A stretch of DNA of 64,000 nucleotides, from positions 147,722 through 211,721 of the forward strand of contig NZ_BCVQ01000001.1 in NCBI RefSeq assembly GCF_001591825.1, in the 5' to 3' direction. Within the stretch, counting starts at the first letter, position 1. The number at the start of each line of letters is the position of its first letter. The notes under the pieces were generated by a model that had not been told where the DNA came from, searched no databases, and worked only from the letters and a program-made list of their open reading frames with translations. Shown here in pieces: positions 48,965-58,174 of this stretch. Source of the stretch: Rossellomorea vietnamensis NBRC 101237. GTDB taxonomy: Bacteria > Bacillota > Bacilli > Bacillales > Bacillaceae_B. Both the position numbers and the translations under genes were made by a program.

Positions 48965-49291
48965 TTAACAGGATGGCCTGAACAGGCAGCATAACTCAGC
49001 TGAAAGCAGGTGGTTGATCTCATCCTGGTTCAAACTGTAATAGCTCCAAGTCCCTTTCGTTTCTTTCTTCACAATGTTCGCATCTAGAAGGATCTTTAAG
49101 TGATAAGATAATTTCGACTGCTTCATATCCATAAGTGGAGCCAGGTCACATACACACATTTCGCCTTTCATCGTCAATACGTTCATAATCTGAAGCCTTT
49201 TTTGATCGGCAATGGCTTTGAATTTCTGTTCGTAGGTTTCAAAGATTTTCGCGTTGGATATGTCTTGTAAGGGAATGTCGTTTGTCATCAT
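48965..49291 (-). CDS. arsR: ArsR-family repressor, arsenic type (second)
   Basis: A 108-residue winged-helix repressor with the metal motif GEMCVCDLAPLM (ELCVCDL type; about 44-55) and HTH KQSKLSYHLKILLDANIV. The C-terminus ends LCCLFRPSC with three further Cys. It should release its sites on binding As(III)/Sb(III). Seven ATCAA-N6-TTGAT boxes lie in its two flanks. ATG 49291 or 49288, after GAGGATTGA. Confidence 0.88.
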   Translation of the reverse strand: MMTNDIPLQDISNAKIFETYEQKFKAIADQKRLQIMNVLTMKGEMCVCDLAPLMDMKQSKLSYHLKILLDANIVKKETKGTWSYYSLNQDEINHLLSAELCCLFRPSC

Positions 49292-49307
49292 TCAATCCTC
49301 GTTTCTC

Positions 49308-49381
49308 ATCAATTTTTCTTGATGTAATCATCTTATATCCATTATTTTCATGTGTCAAGCGATACATCAAATATATTTGAT
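49308..49381. promoter_or_regulatory. arsR2 promoter with flanking ArsR boxes
   Basis: Boxes at 49308-49323 (spacer TTTTTC) and 49366-49381 (spacer ATATAT). Between them, on the minus strand, TTGACA (49353-49358) and TAAGAT 17 bases on form the promoter of arsR2. Confidence 0.72.
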
Positions 49382-49426
49382 GTATTAGTGTTATCCTATG
49401 TTGTAAATTGGAGGTTGGTTCCTAAA

Positions 49427-49531
49427 ATCAATTTTTTTTGATTTATTAGTTGCTATTCTGAAAAGTGAAACATATACTATGAGTATAAATCAAATAAAGT
49501 TGATGTATTATATTAATCAAATTTATTTGAT
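49427..49531. promoter_or_regulatory. Promoter and three ArsR boxes of the 35-residue gene
   Basis: Boxes at 49427-49442, 49489-49504 and 49516-49531, all ATCAA-N6-TTGAT. TTGCTA (49450-49455), 17 bases, TATACT (49473-49478) is a plus-strand promoter set between the first and second box. The third box lies 25 bases before the start codon. Confidence 0.72.
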
Positions 49532-49556
49532 TTAAAAATGAAAGGGGATGGTTGAA

Positions 49557-49664
49557 ATGAATTTCATTAAGATATTACTAGGAGATAAGAAAAGTGATTC
49601 CCAAGAGTGTTGTCAGATTGAGATAAAAGAAGTGGTACAAGAACGGTGTTGTTCTTCTGAATAA
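49557..49664 (+). CDS. 35-residue protein with two Cys pairs
   Basis: A very short gene with a strong site (AAAGGGGATGG), own promoter and three ArsR boxes. The peptide is NFIKILLGDKKSDSQECCQ then IEIKEVVQERCCSSE, with two CC pairs 11 residues apart and acidic/basic surroundings. It has no signal peptide. Divergent from arsR2. Both this and the protein at 48739 have two CC pairs in a shared regulon, so As(III)/Sb(III) binding is the natural guess. No family known to me. Confidence 0.65.
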   Translation: MNFIKILLGDKKSDSQECCQIEIKEVVQERCCSSE

Positions 49665-49736
49665 AACGAATAAAGTTCAAGCTGCTAGTCTTCATACGGA
49701 TATAATAGAAGAAATGTGTTGAGCTTTGCGATGAAC

Positions 49737-49776
49737 GGAACCTCTTCGGCAGTGAGCTGAAGGGGTTCTGTCATTT
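49737..49776 (+). terminator. Possible terminator after the 35-residue gene
   Basis: GGAACCTCTTC pairs with GAAGGGGTTC around an 11-base loop, then TGTCATTTT. The T run is poor, and it overlaps the end of the convergent UspA gene. Confidence 0.4.
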
Positions 49777-50187
49777 TACGATCATCACAGGACATTTCAC
49801 TCTCTTTGCTACTTTATGACTGACACTTCCTAAAACCATTTCCTGAAGAGTGTTCAATCCTCTGCTCCCAATCACCACTGCATCAAATTGGTGTTCGTTC
49901 GCGTGCTTCACGATGGTGGGACCCGGTTCCCCGTGTAAGTAGTGTGTTGTATAGTTAATCTTCGCATGTTTGATCTTTTGTTCGATTAGTAAAAGTTTCT
50001 GCTTCCTATGGGCAGCGGCGTCGGTTCCCCAATGCTGCAGTACATCGTCTTTGGATTGCTTCCCGTCAATGACATACACCACTTCAATGCTGCCGTCTTT
50101 TTGGCAGGAGGCAAGAGCGATGGCTTTTTCAGTTGCTCTAATAGAATGGTCGGACCCATCTGTTGCTAATAAGATTTTATTGAACAT
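49771..50187 (-). CDS. Universal stress protein (UspA family)
   Basis: A 138-residue Usp domain: LLATDGSDHSIRATEKAI at the start, and the ATP-binding motif GSRGLNTLQEMVLGSVS near the end, then CPVMIVK. Dimeric stress protein. Ribosome site AAAGGAGATT. Divergent from the SulP transporter; such UspA-SulP pairs are frequent in bacteria. Confidence 0.88.
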   Translation of the reverse strand: MFNKILLATDGSDHSIRATEKAIALASCQKDGSIEVVYVIDGKQSKDDVLQHWGTDAAAHRKQKLLLIEQKIKHAKINYTTHYLHGEPGPTIVKHANEHQFDAVVIGSRGLNTLQEMVLGSVSHKVAKRVKCPVMIVK

Positions 50188-50354
50188 GATTGAATCTCCT
50201 TTCTATGTTGTTTCGAGATATGTAAGGTATTCGACTATCACCATCTAATATCCTTTACACTCATTTATGTAAATTTAATGGAAGAGTGTATCGTAATGGA
50301 CGTATTTATAAGTAAATGAAAGGAAATAAGGTTTGTGAGCGTTTAATTGGAGGC

Positions 50355-50383
50355 TTCACAATAGGTGGAATTCGTTATATAAT
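50355..50383 (+). promoter_or_regulatory. Promoter of the SulP gene
   Basis: TTCACA (50355-50360), 17 bases, TATAAT (50378-50383). The leader of about 70 bases has a hairpin (GACTTTC ... GAAAGTC at about 50406-50428). Confidence 0.6.
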
Positions 50384-50458
50384 GGCCCTTGTGTTTAACG
50401 GACCCGACTTTCATGAGAGTTGAAAGTCAACAAAAAATTTTAAAAAAAGAGGTGCATA

Positions 50459-51937
50459 ATGAATTTATCAACAATTAAATCTCAGTGGTTTGGAAACATC
50501 CGTGGGGATGTCCTGGCTGGAACGGTTGTAGCTATGGCTTTGATTCCGGAGGCGATTGCGTTCTCGATCATCGCGGGTGTCGATCCGATGGTTGGTTTGT
50601 ACGCGTCCTTCTGTATTGCCGTGGTCATTGCGTTTGTAGGTGGGCGCCCCGGCATGATATCCGCCGCGACCGGTGCAACCGCTCTGGTGATGGTCAATCT
50701 TGTGGCAGATCATGGGCTGCAGTATCTACTGGCCGCCACCATTCTGACGGGTGTCATTCAGATTATTATGGGTGTATGTAAGTTAGGACGATTAATGAAG
50801 TTTGTTCCGCGTTCCGTCATGATCGGGTTTGTCAATGCCTTGGCTATCCTGATCTTTACGGCGCAATTACCACACTTTGTAGGGGAGTCATGGGTCATGT
50901 ATGCGATGGTTGCCGGAGCATTGGCGATTATTTACATTCTCCCGCGATTCACAAAAGCCGTACCATCTCCATTGGTCGCCATCATTGCCATCACAGTGAT
51001 CGCTGTCTTGGCCCATAGTGATGTGCGGACTGTGGGGGACATGGGGCAACTGACTCAGTCGTTACCAATTTTCTTGATCCCGGATATTCCGTTTACCTTT
51101 GAAACGTTACAAATCATCTTTCCTTATTCGCTTTCCATTGCCATTGTCGGATTGGTTGAATCCTTATTGACCGCATCCATCGTGGATGATATGACGGATA
51201 CAACAAGTGACAAGAACCAAGAAGCAAAAGGGCAGGGGGTTGCAAATATCGTTTCTGCTTTCTTTGGCGGGATGGCAGGGTGTGCCATGATCGGTCAATC
51301 GGTCATCAACGTGAAGTCAGGCGGAAGAGGACGTTTGTCTACCCTTGTAGCCGGTGTTTTCTTGATGGTCCTAATTCTGTTATTGAACGACTTCCTTGTC
51401 ACTATTCCAATGGCGGCCTTAGTCGGAGTGATGTTCATGGTTTCCATCGGGACATTTGATTGGGCATCCATTAAGAATCTTCATAAGACGCCATTATCAG
51501 ATACGATTGTGATGTTGGCGACGGTCATTACCGTGCTCTTGACACATGATCTATCAAAAGGAGTACTGGTTGGAATCATCTTGAGTGCCGTATTCTTTGC
51601 CTCCAAGATTTCGAAAGTGAAGATTACGACGCTATCCACCGATCAACCGCATAAAAAGGTGTATCGGGTTTCGGGTCAATTGTTCTTTGCTTCTGTAACG
51701 GAGTTCGTTGAATCATTTGATTTCACTGAACAGGTGAAGGAAGTGACATTGGACCTTACAGATGCCCACCTTTGGGATGACTCAGCTGTAGGGGCCATCG
51801 ATAAAGTGGTCATCAAATATCACCAGAACGGTGTGAAGGTCACCTTGATCGGATTGAACGAAGAAAGCAATAAACTTGTGAACAGGCTGGCTGTTCACAA
51901 TCAGCCGGGCGGACTTGATAAAGCCGTCGGACATTAA
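50459..51937 (+). CDS. SulP-family anion transporter with STAS domain
   Basis: A 492-residue SulP protein with an N-terminal block of about ten or more segments ([20 protein letters not shown] is the family signature) and a STAS domain after residue 400 ([35 protein letters not shown]). Likely uptake of sulfate, bicarbonate or another anion. SulP-UspA neighbours and the BicA branch favour bicarbonate in some bacteria; here the substrate is open. Ribosome site AGAGGTG. Confidence 0.87.
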   Translation: MNLSTIKSQWFGNIRGDVLAGTVVAMALIPEAIAFSIIAGVDPMVGLYASFCIAVVIAFVGGRPGMISAATGATALVMVNLVADHGLQYLLAATILTGVIQIIMGVCKLGRLMKFVPRSVMIGFVNALAILIFTAQLPHFVGESWVMYAMVAGALAIIYILPRFTKAVPSPLVAIIAITVIAVLAHSDVRTVGDMGQLTQSLPIFLIPDIPFTFETLQIIFPYSLSIAIVGLVESLLTASIVDDMTDTTSDKNQEAKGQGVANIVSAFFGGMAGCAMIGQSVINVKSGGRGRLSTLVAGVFLMVLILLLNDFLVTIPMAALVGVMFMVSIGTFDWASIKNLHKTPLSDTIVMLATVITVLLTHDLSKGVLVGIILSAVFFASKISKVKITTLSTDQPHKKVYRVSGQLFFASVTEFVESFDFTEQVKEVTLDLTDAHLWDDSAVGAIDKVVIKYHQNGVKVTLIGLNEESNKLVNRLAVHNQPGGLDKAVGH

Positions 51938-51939
51938 TA

Positions 51940-51978
51940 AAAAAGCTCTTTGTCTGTGGAGGACAAAGAGCTTTTTTA
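51940..51978 (+). terminator. Terminator after the SulP gene
   Basis: AAAAGCTCTTTGTC pairs with GACAAAGAGCTTTT, followed by TTATTT. Confidence 0.8.
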
Positions 51979-52221
51979 TTTGTCTTTTAAAAAGCAAGAT
52001 CATGTAGAACAAACATTGATCATTTTCTTGTGTAGTATGCCCGGCTTTGGAATAATGAGGAGAGAGATTGAATGTTCTCCATGGTTTAGGAGGGCCGATT
52101 TAATCCTCGTATGCCTACTTTATCAACGGAGATTCTACTTGATCATAAAGGAGAACCGCCAACCAATCGAGAAATATCTACATAAGAGATGTTGCAAGCT
52201 TATAACAAGGGAATGATAAAG

Positions 52222-52679
52222 ATGAATCTACAATATGAAGTAATTCTTGAAGAAGAGGCCGAATGCTGCCGTCTATAGAAAATGCCGTACATAATTACCT
52301 GGTGGTCGTGAAGGATCACGATCGACAGGACGAAGTCATCGCCTATGTGTATACGAACATCTCACCAAAGGAAGCCTATTCGAATGACTTTGCCACGTTT
52401 TTCGACCTTTCGACTGTCCAAAGAGAGAACGTAGGGTGTCTCTCCCAGTTTTACATAAAAGAAGGGTATCGACAATTTGGAATTGGATCGAAGATGTACA
52501 ATATGTCGATGGAATGGTTGGCGGATTTTGACAATGTTGAGGATTATTTTGTCTTCACCTCGAATGGGAATGATGATGCCCTGGCATTTTATCAGAGAAA
52601 GGGTTTCACGATTTCCCATGATATTCTTGACGGGTTTATCACAGTCTTACGAAGAAAAGCAGAGATAAGGAGGAAATAA
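52222..52679 (+). pseudogene. GNAT acetyltransferase, frameshifted near its start
   Basis: The long frame begins at ATG 52263 without a ribosome site. Upstream, ATG 52222 follows AAGGGA and reads NLQYEVILEEEAECC to a TAG at about 52278. Adding one A at GAATG (about 52261-52264) joins the two as MNLQYEVILEEEAE-MLPSIENAVHNY. The GNAT core is QFYIKEGYRQFGIGSKMYN and DDALAFYQRKGFTISHDI. If real, the indel cuts off the first 14 residues. Initiation at 52263 is an alternative. Followed by fra two bases later. Confidence 0.6.
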
Positions 52680-52680
52680 T

Positions 52681-53052
52681 ATGGACGTCTTTTCAAGCTA
52701 TTTAGAAGGTATCGATTATCCCGATCATCGTGCGCGGATGGAGGAAATCCTGACCTGGGTGCAGGAGACATTCCCGCAATTGGAACCTGTCATCAAGTGG
52801 AATACGCCGATGTTTACGGATCACGGGACCTTTATCATCGGGATTTCGACTTCGAAGCATCATGTAAGCGTTGCACCTGAAGAAGTCACAATGGTGCATT
52901 TCGCCGACCGCATTAAAGAAGCCGGCTACAGTGCGACGAAAGGTTTATTTCGCATCCCGTGGAAAGATCCCGTCAATTACAAACTGCTTGAGGATATGAT
53001 CTCCTATAATATTCAAGAAAAAGCTGAATTCACAGGCTTTTGGCGTAAATAG
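52681..53052 (+). CDS. fra: Frataxin-like iron chaperone Fra (YdhG)
   Basis: A 123-residue protein of the YdhG/DUF1801 fold: [20 protein letters not shown], then [19 protein letters not shown], and [14 protein letters not shown] near the end. It closely resembles B. subtilis Fra, which delivers iron for Fe-S and heme assembly. Ribosome site AGGAGGAAAT. Likely cotranscribed with the upstream GNAT and downstream ydeI. Confidence 0.85.
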   Translation: MDVFSSYLEGIDYPDHRARMEEILTWVQETFPQLEPVIKWNTPMFTDHGTFIIGISTSKHHVSVAPEEVTMVHFADRIKEAGYSATKGLFRIPWKDPVNYKLLEDMISYNIQEKAEFTGFWRK

Positions 53053-53070
53053 AAGAAAGGAGTGGTGCAT

Positions 53071-53664
53071 GTGATCAAGCCAAGTCGCAAGGTTGATGGA
53101 TTCATTAAAAAAGCGAAGCAGTGGCAGGAAGAATATGAAAGGCTAAGAAGTATCCTTCTTTCCTTTGAGGAACTGGAGGAAGAAATCAAGTGGATGCATC
53201 CTTGCTACACGTTAGAGGGAAAAAACATCGTGTTGATGCATGGATTCAAAGACTACTGTGCCCTCTTGTTTCACAAAGGAGCGTTACTCAAGGATCCAAA
53301 AGGGATTCTGATCCAACAGACGGAAAATGTGCAGGCGGCACGCCAGATCCGGTTCACAAATCCTCAGGAAATCATCGAAATGAAAGAGATCCTGAAAGCG
53401 TATATTCAGGAAGCCATTGAAGTGGAAAAAGCAGGTCTCACAGTGGAACTGAAAAAGACGGAAGAATATCCCATGCCAGAAGAGCTTCAACATAAATTCG
53501 ATGACATGCCGGAGCTGAAGACGGCTTTTGAAGCCTTGACGCCTGGACGTCAAAGGGCCTATATCCTGTTTATTTCAAAAGCGAAACAATCGAAAACCCG
53601 GGAGTCGAGGGTTGAAAAATATGTACAGCACATCTTGGACGGTAAGGGCATGAATGATGAATAA
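53071..53664 (+). CDS. ydeI: YdeI/OmdA-family protein
   Basis: A 197-residue protein with an N-terminal DUF1801-like fold (IKWMHPCYTLEGKNIVLMHG, CALLFHKGALLKDP) and a C-terminal OmdA helical domain (LTPGRQRAYILFISKAKQSK, TRESRVEKYVQHIL). It matches B. subtilis YdeI in length and motifs. Function not established. GTG 53071 is eight bases after AAAGGAG; GTG codons at 53062 and 53065 are too near the site. It follows fra by 18 bases. Confidence 0.82.
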   Translation: MIKPSRKVDGFIKKAKQWQEEYERLRSILLSFEELEEEIKWMHPCYTLEGKNIVLMHGFKDYCALLFHKGALLKDPKGILIQQTENVQAARQIRFTNPQEIIEMKEILKAYIQEAIEVEKAGLTVELKKTEEYPMPEELQHKFDDMPELKTAFEALTPGRQRAYILFISKAKQSKTRESRVEKYVQHILDGKGMNDE

Positions 53665-53668
53665 AGGA

Positions 53669-53703
53669 AAGGGATGAAGCATACAAGCTTCATCCCTTTT
53701 TCA
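53669..53703. terminator. Bidirectional terminator
   Basis: AAGGGATGAAGC pairs with GCTTCATCCCTT around ATACAA, followed by TTTTT. The minus-strand deacetylase ends inside it. Confidence 0.72.
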
Positions 53704-55042
53704 TATTCCCGTAAAAGGGGCTCGCGGTTTCCGCTGCGAGCTTCGACTGAAGTTGAGAGACGGTGAGGAAACGATAGCCCTCTTTTTCAAGAGTCGTAAG
53801 CAACGTCGGTAACGCGTCGGCCGTGGTGTCGTGCACATCGTGGAGGAGGATGATGGCCCCTGGAGCGATTTCCTTCTGCACGACAGAAGTGATGGCAGCC
53901 GCATTCTTGTTTTTCCAATCAAGTGAGTCGACGGACCAGAGGACGAGTGAAGTCCCATTATCATTGGCGACCATTTCTACGTCTCGATTGATTGCACCAT
54001 AAGGCGGGCGCAGCATGACAGGGATTTCCTCCGTCGCACCCATGATTTTCTGACGGGATGCCAAGACTTCCTGCACCATTTGCTCTCTGCCCATCTTCGT
54101 CAAATCTTTATGATGATCCGTATGATTGCCGATTTCATGTCCAGCTTCTGCCACGCTCTTCGCAACGGCCGGGTATTTCTCTGCCTGACTGCCTAACATG
54201 AAAAAGGTTGCCTGGACGTCATGTTCTTTCAGTACGTTTAAAATTCGTGGTGTCACGTGAGGGTCGGGACCGTCATCAAAGGTGAGGGCGACATATTTCT
54301 CTTCCATTCCAATCGACACCTCTGCCACTTCCAGGTCGTCGGCTGTCTTATCATGAAGATAGGGAAGGATGGCGTGGATGGGGACTTCCACCCTGGTAGG
54401 ACCGGCTTCCTCGATATCATTGAAATACAAGGTGAGTGCCTTCCCGTTTAATGTCCAATTCCACGATGCGGGATCCTTTAACGCTTCCTGTATTTTGGCA
54501 TTGGGCTGCCCTTGAAGACGGGTCCGGATCGTTTGGATCATTTCATCATTCGTTGTCATGATGTCCGGAAGCTTGATGAATTTCTTTTCTGTCCCATCAA
54601 GGGTGAAGGTCTTCACATGCTCCTTCCCCCGTACATCATTGACCAGCTGATACGAGTGAAACAAGAAGCTATATGTATCATCTGTCGATTGCCTGCTGTC
54701 GGCCTGGATGATGAGGTGGGCCCGGTACCCATCTCCAAGCTCTTTGTTGTTTTCCTTGACCCTTTTTAAAAAGTCTTCCTTTTCTTCCTTGATCCAATCG
54801 TTGAGGGGCTTATTGATTTGTGGATCCTCCATAACCGGCGTTTCGATGGACATCGTGTACGTATCTGTATCCGTGGATTCCGTCTTAAAGTCAATGCGTG
54901 GTGAAGATGATGCTTCCGATTCAGGATCGAACGGGATGGCCTCGACGAGCTGGATCATCCCATAAACAAAAGAAAATCCTATTATGATCAGCACAACCCA
55001 CCCAGGCCAGCGTATCCGCCTGAATGGTATCTTTTTCAGCAT
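53690..55042 (-). CDS. pdaC: Membrane-anchored polysaccharide deacetylase, PdaC-like
   Basis: A 450-residue protein with an N-terminal anchor (about 13-33), a DUF4163/DUF3298 stalk (about 55-235; RIDFKTESTDTDTYTMSIET, and LPDIMTTNDEMIQTIRT) and a NodB deacetylase: ALTFDDGPDP, GHEIGNHTDHHKDL (metal His), RPPYGAIN and IILLHDVHD. This order is that of B. subtilis PdaC, which deacetylates N-acetylmuramic acid in peptidoglycan. The symbol is by family resemblance. It is a single-gene unit. Confidence 0.8.
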   Translation of the reverse strand: MLKKIPFRRIRWPGWVVLIIIGFSFVYGMIQLVEAIPFDPESEASSSPRIDFKTESTDTDTYTMSIETPVMEDPQINKPLNDWIKEEKEDFLKRVKENNKELGDGYRAHLIIQADSRQSTDDTYSFLFHSYQLVNDVRGKEHVKTFTLDGTEKKFIKLPDIMTTNDEMIQTIRTRLQGQPNAKIQEALKDPASWNWTLNGKALTLYFNDIEEAGPTRVEVPIHAILPYLHDKTADDLEVAEVSIGMEEKYVALTFDDGPDPHVTPRILNVLKEHDVQATFFMLGSQAEKYPAVAKSVAEAGHEIGNHTDHHKDLTKMGREQMVQEVLASRQKIMGATEEIPVMLRPPYGAINRDVEMVANDNGTSLVLWSVDSLDWKNKNAAAITSVVQKEIAPGAIILLHDVHDTTADALPTLLTTLEKEGYRFLTVSQLQSKLAAETASPFYGNMKKG

Positions 55043-55230
55043 ATGTCATCCTCTTTTCTGATAAAAAGGTTTTTGGAATAAAATTTACAATTCCAATTAT
55101 TTCAAATTAATAGGAACAATTCAATGCCTATTTTTAATTTTATAGAATAAATGGGAAATGGTGGTTTTTGTGAAACTTAAAGGGTATCACAATCGTCTAT
55201 TAAAGAAGAGTGGTTTTAAGGAGGGATCCG

Positions 55231-55524
55231 ATGAAAAAATGGTGGATACTATGGGCGATCTCGATACCCATTTTTCTTCTCTCATATATCAACTCGATCT
55301 TCCTTACAAGCAAGATCGCCTATATGTCACAATCGGAATGTAAACCGATGTTCATTTTTACGCCTCAGGATGTTGACTATTGCAGTGATATCTATCCGAT
55401 AGATCTATTCCTCATTTCCCTTAAGACCAATGAGGTAACGTATCTTTGGTTATTAAGCGGATTTTATTTGGTTGGGTTTATTGTATTTTTAATCGTACGG
55501 AAAATATGGAGAAAAGGGGACTGA
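55231..55524 (+). CDS. Small membrane protein with Cys-bearing loop
   Basis: A 97-residue protein with two segments (about 3-20 and 70-90) and an extracellular loop carrying two Cys (SECKPMF and DYCSDIYPID). ATG 55231 follows AAGGAGGGATCC, and the frame upstream to 55210 lacks a site. Unrecognised. Its stop is five bases before the next start. Confidence 0.55.
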   Translation: MKKWWILWAISIPIFLLSYINSIFLTSKIAYMSQSECKPMFIFTPQDVDYCSDIYPIDLFLISLKTNEVTYLWLLSGFYLVGFIVFLIVRKIWRKGD

Positions 55525-55529
55525 AAACA

Positions 55530-56234
55530 TTGGCAACGTGGATGGCACATTTCAGAATTGCGGAGAATTTGCTGAATAGAGGATTGCGGGTCACAGAAAA
55601 AGAGTTTGTCGTGGGAAATATCGGACCGGATTGTGGTTTGCCTGATCCGGAGACAGGCATCTTCTTTCCTGACAAAATCACCACCCATTTTAAGGATGAT
55701 GGGAGCATAAATCCTGAATTGTTTTTGAAAAAGTACATACAGGAGGAAGACGGTTTCACCGATCCATGCTCCTCCTTTTATTTAGGCTATTACCTACATC
55801 TCGTGACGGATGTGGAGTGGAGCCGGATGCATCGGGAAAAAAAGAAAGAGCCGGTCTATCAAGACATACTGGGAACCCCCGGCTACACAAGGGCAGTGAA
55901 AAGCGATTGGTATGGTGCGGATTTCGTTTATTTACAAGAAAATCGGAATACCATTTTCCACAACGTATTTCAGCATATCAACCGTTTTCCAGACTACTTG
56001 GACATTTTTCCCGAAAACCAGATTTCAACACAGATCAAACGGATCACCGAATTTTATTTAGGGGATTCCTATGCCTTCGCCTTGGAGCCGGATTACCGGT
56101 TTGACTATTTGACTCCCAATGAAATTTCGCGATTTGTTGAGGAGACGACGGAGAAGCTGGTGGAGATTTTGGATTCTAGGTTTCGAAGTGGTGCTCTCTG
56201 GAACAGGAATTCAGCTATAGAAACCAGATCGTAA
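55530..56234 (+). CDS. Zinc-dependent phospholipase C-like protein
   Basis: A 234-residue helical protein: ATWMAHFRIAENLLNRG at the start, NIGPDCGLPDP, YLGYYLHLVTDVEWSRM, and a late FALEPDYRFDYL. This is the Zn_dep_PLPC (PF00882) pattern, with His/Asp metal ligands at H6 (MAHFRI), in the central YLHLVTD and beyond. Members act on phospholipids or are uncharacterised. TTG 55530 follows AAAAGGGGAC, and gives the MATWMAH start typical of the family. It is not secreted. Confidence 0.68.
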   Translation: MATWMAHFRIAENLLNRGLRVTEKEFVVGNIGPDCGLPDPETGIFFPDKITTHFKDDGSINPELFLKKYIQEEDGFTDPCSSFYLGYYLHLVTDVEWSRMHREKKKEPVYQDILGTPGYTRAVKSDWYGADFVYLQENRNTIFHNVFQHINRFPDYLDIFPENQISTQIKRITEFYLGDSYAFALEPDYRFDYLTPNEISRFVEETTEKLVEILDSRFRSGALWNRNSAIETRS

Positions 56235-56254
56235 GAAAGTGAGTGCCTGCGCAG

Positions 56255-56617
56255 ATGAACAGCATCCTGAATGGACTCTATCAATTTATTTTGTATATTG
56301 GTGTATTCATATTATTCTTTTATGTTAGTGAAAAAACAGCCAGGAAGAAATGGAATATTGAGAGGAGGCCGGAAGCGGAGGAAGTCAATTCCCTGCATAA
56401 ATGGGGGAAACGGATTTTGTGGATCATTTTCTTCGTGAACGTCGTATTTTTTCCATCAGGGATAAAGAATGTGTTGATCATCATGGTTATATTCCTATTT
56501 AACGCTTTTATGCAGTGGAAGTCGGGAGAGAAAGAATACATCATTACCATACTCGGCCTCGTTATATTCGGTATATTTATTACGTTTGGGTACACACTCC
56601 ATATCTTTTCTAAATAA
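56255..56617 (+). CDS. DUF4181-like membrane protein
   Basis: A 120-residue protein with four membrane segments and a charged first loop (SEKTARKKWNIERRPEAEEV). The LHKWGKRILWIIFFVNV block recalls DUF4181. ATG 56255 follows GAAAGTGAG by about ten bases; GTG 56243 is the alternative. Unknown function; last of a three-gene group. Confidence 0.5.
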   Translation: MNSILNGLYQFILYIGVFILFFYVSEKTARKKWNIERRPEAEEVNSLHKWGKRILWIIFFVNVVFFPSGIKNVLIIMVIFLFNAFMQWKSGEKEYIITILGLVIFGIFITFGYTLHIFSK

Positions 56618-56622
56618 CAAAA

Positions 56623-56657
56623 GGGAGGCATCACCCTATCACAGGATGATGCCTCCC
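56623..56657. terminator. Bidirectional terminator
   Basis: GGGAGGCATCA pairs with TGATGCCTCCC around a 13-base loop. It separates the convergent DUF4181-like gene and the DHA2 exporter. Confidence 0.65.
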
Positions 56658-56663
56658 ACCATA

Positions 56664-58121
56664 TTAGCTCGAACGCGACATGAGTGACTCCTCGGGTGCC
56701 TGCTCTATCTTCTTGATGAAGAAGGATAGGACTAAGCTGACGGCCCCGATGATCATGATGGCAAAATAGGTATCGTTGATGCCCCCGATCGATGCTTCCA
56801 TGATCATATGGGCTTTCGATGCATCTGAGCCTTCCATCATGATGTCCTGGAGATGTTCTTTCGTCCGGCTCGTCATGATCGTGACGAGGAGGGACGTCCC
56901 GATGGCACCGGCGACCTGCCTTGCCGTATTGGAAATGGCGGTCCCATGTGAATGGAGACTTGATGGGAGCTGGTTCAGTCCAGCCGTCTGCAGCGGCATC
57001 AGGAAGAGGGCCATCCCGACTCGGCGTCCGGCGTACATCAGGATCAGATGCATGTAGCTCGTGGAATCTGATAAATCCGTAAACGTGTACGTCGTGACCA
57101 GTATAATGGTGATTCCGATGACCGAAAGCCATTTTGCCCCGAAACGGTCAAATAATCTTCCCACGGCAGGACTCAACAGCCCCATCAATAATGCACCTGG
57201 AAGCATCAGGAATCCCGCTTCTAAGGCGGTGAACCCGCGGGCGTTTTGAAGATATAACGGGAGCAGGATCATGTCTGCATACATGACCATCGTAATCACG
57301 CAATTAATGAGGGTGGTCAACGTGAACATATTGTAGCGGAATGCTCTAAGATCAAGAAATGGTCGTTCTGTGACCAACTGTCTCCATGAAAAGAGCCCGA
57401 CGGCCACAACTCCGACAGTCAATGTGGCAATGACCTCGAAACTGCCCCAGCCTTCACTTCCCGCTTCACTGAACCCATAAAGCAGGGCTCCGAATCCAAT
57501 CGTGGAAAGGATCAAGCTGATCATATCCATCTTGCTTTCAATCGTTTCCGACACATTCCTGAGAAAAATGAATCCGCATATGATGATGATCAGAATGAAC
57601 GGAATCATGCCATAAAATAACGTCTGCCAAGGGAACACATCAAGGACATAGCCTGTCAGTGTCGGGCCGATCGCCGGAGCGAAAATGATCGCGAGCCCCA
57701 CGGTCCCCATGGCGGTTCCCCTTTTTTCCGGTGGATAGAGTTTCAGCACTACATTCATCAGGAGAGGCATGATGATCCCTGTGGACGCAGCCTGAATCAG
57801 CCGTCCCGTCAGCAAAACAGGGAAATTGGGTGCGAGGGCCGAGACAATCGTACCTACAAGAAAGATCAGCATAGCACTCAGGAATAACTGCCTCGTCGTA
57901 TAACGTTGCATTAAATAGCCGGTGACGGGAATCAGGACCCCGTTCACGAGCATGTAGCCCGTCGTCAGCCATTGCCCGGTGGATGCATCAATGCTGAACA
58001 CATCCATGATCGTGGGAAGGGCGACGGTCATGGTGGTTTGATTAAATATCGTAAAGAAGGCGCCAAGAATCATGATGGTCATGACGGGTCCTTTTTTTAT
58101 GGAGTTTGTAACGGTACTCAA
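56664..58121 (-). CDS. DHA2-family multidrug exporter (EmrB/LmrB-like)
   Basis: A 485-residue, 14-segment MFS pump: FNQTTMTVALPTIMDVFSID near the start, motif A-type GYLMQRYTTRQLF, motif C APAIGPTLTGYVLD. TTG 58121 is a few bases after GGAAGTGG. It is divergent from a TetR-like regulator that shares a 215-base region with a palindrome, so the exporter is probably repressed by it. Confidence 0.85.
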   Translation of the reverse strand: MSTVTNSIKKGPVMTIMILGAFFTIFNQTTMTVALPTIMDVFSIDASTGQWLTTGYMLVNGVLIPVTGYLMQRYTTRQLFLSAMLIFLVGTIVSALAPNFPVLLTGRLIQAASTGIIMPLLMNVVLKLYPPEKRGTAMGTVGLAIIFAPAIGPTLTGYVLDVFPWQTLFYGMIPFILIIIICGFIFLRNVSETIESKMDMISLILSTIGFGALLYGFSEAGSEGWGSFEVIATLTVGVVAVGLFSWRQLVTERPFLDLRAFRYNMFTLTTLINCVITMVMYADMILLPLYLQNARGFTALEAGFLMLPGALLMGLLSPAVGRLFDRFGAKWLSVIGITIILVTTYTFTDLSDSTSYMHLILMYAGRRVGMALFLMPLQTAGLNQLPSSLHSHGTAISNTARQVAGAIGTSLLVTIMTSRTKEHLQDIMMEGSDASKAHMIMEASIGGINDTYFAIMIIGAVSLVLSFFIKKIEQAPEESLMSRSS

Positions 58122-58156
58122 TCCTTTCCACTTCCTTTCATGGGCTTAATTTACAA

Positions 58157-58174
58157 TGTGTAGTATACTAAACA
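58157..58174. promoter_or_regulatory. Candidate TetR operator
   Basis: TGTGTAGTATACTAAACA is an 18-bp near-palindrome around TAGTATACTA, 36 bases before the exporter start. Related TTAGTTTACAC (about 58239) and AAAACTAAACA (about 58281) sequences lie closer to the regulator. Confidence 0.45.
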
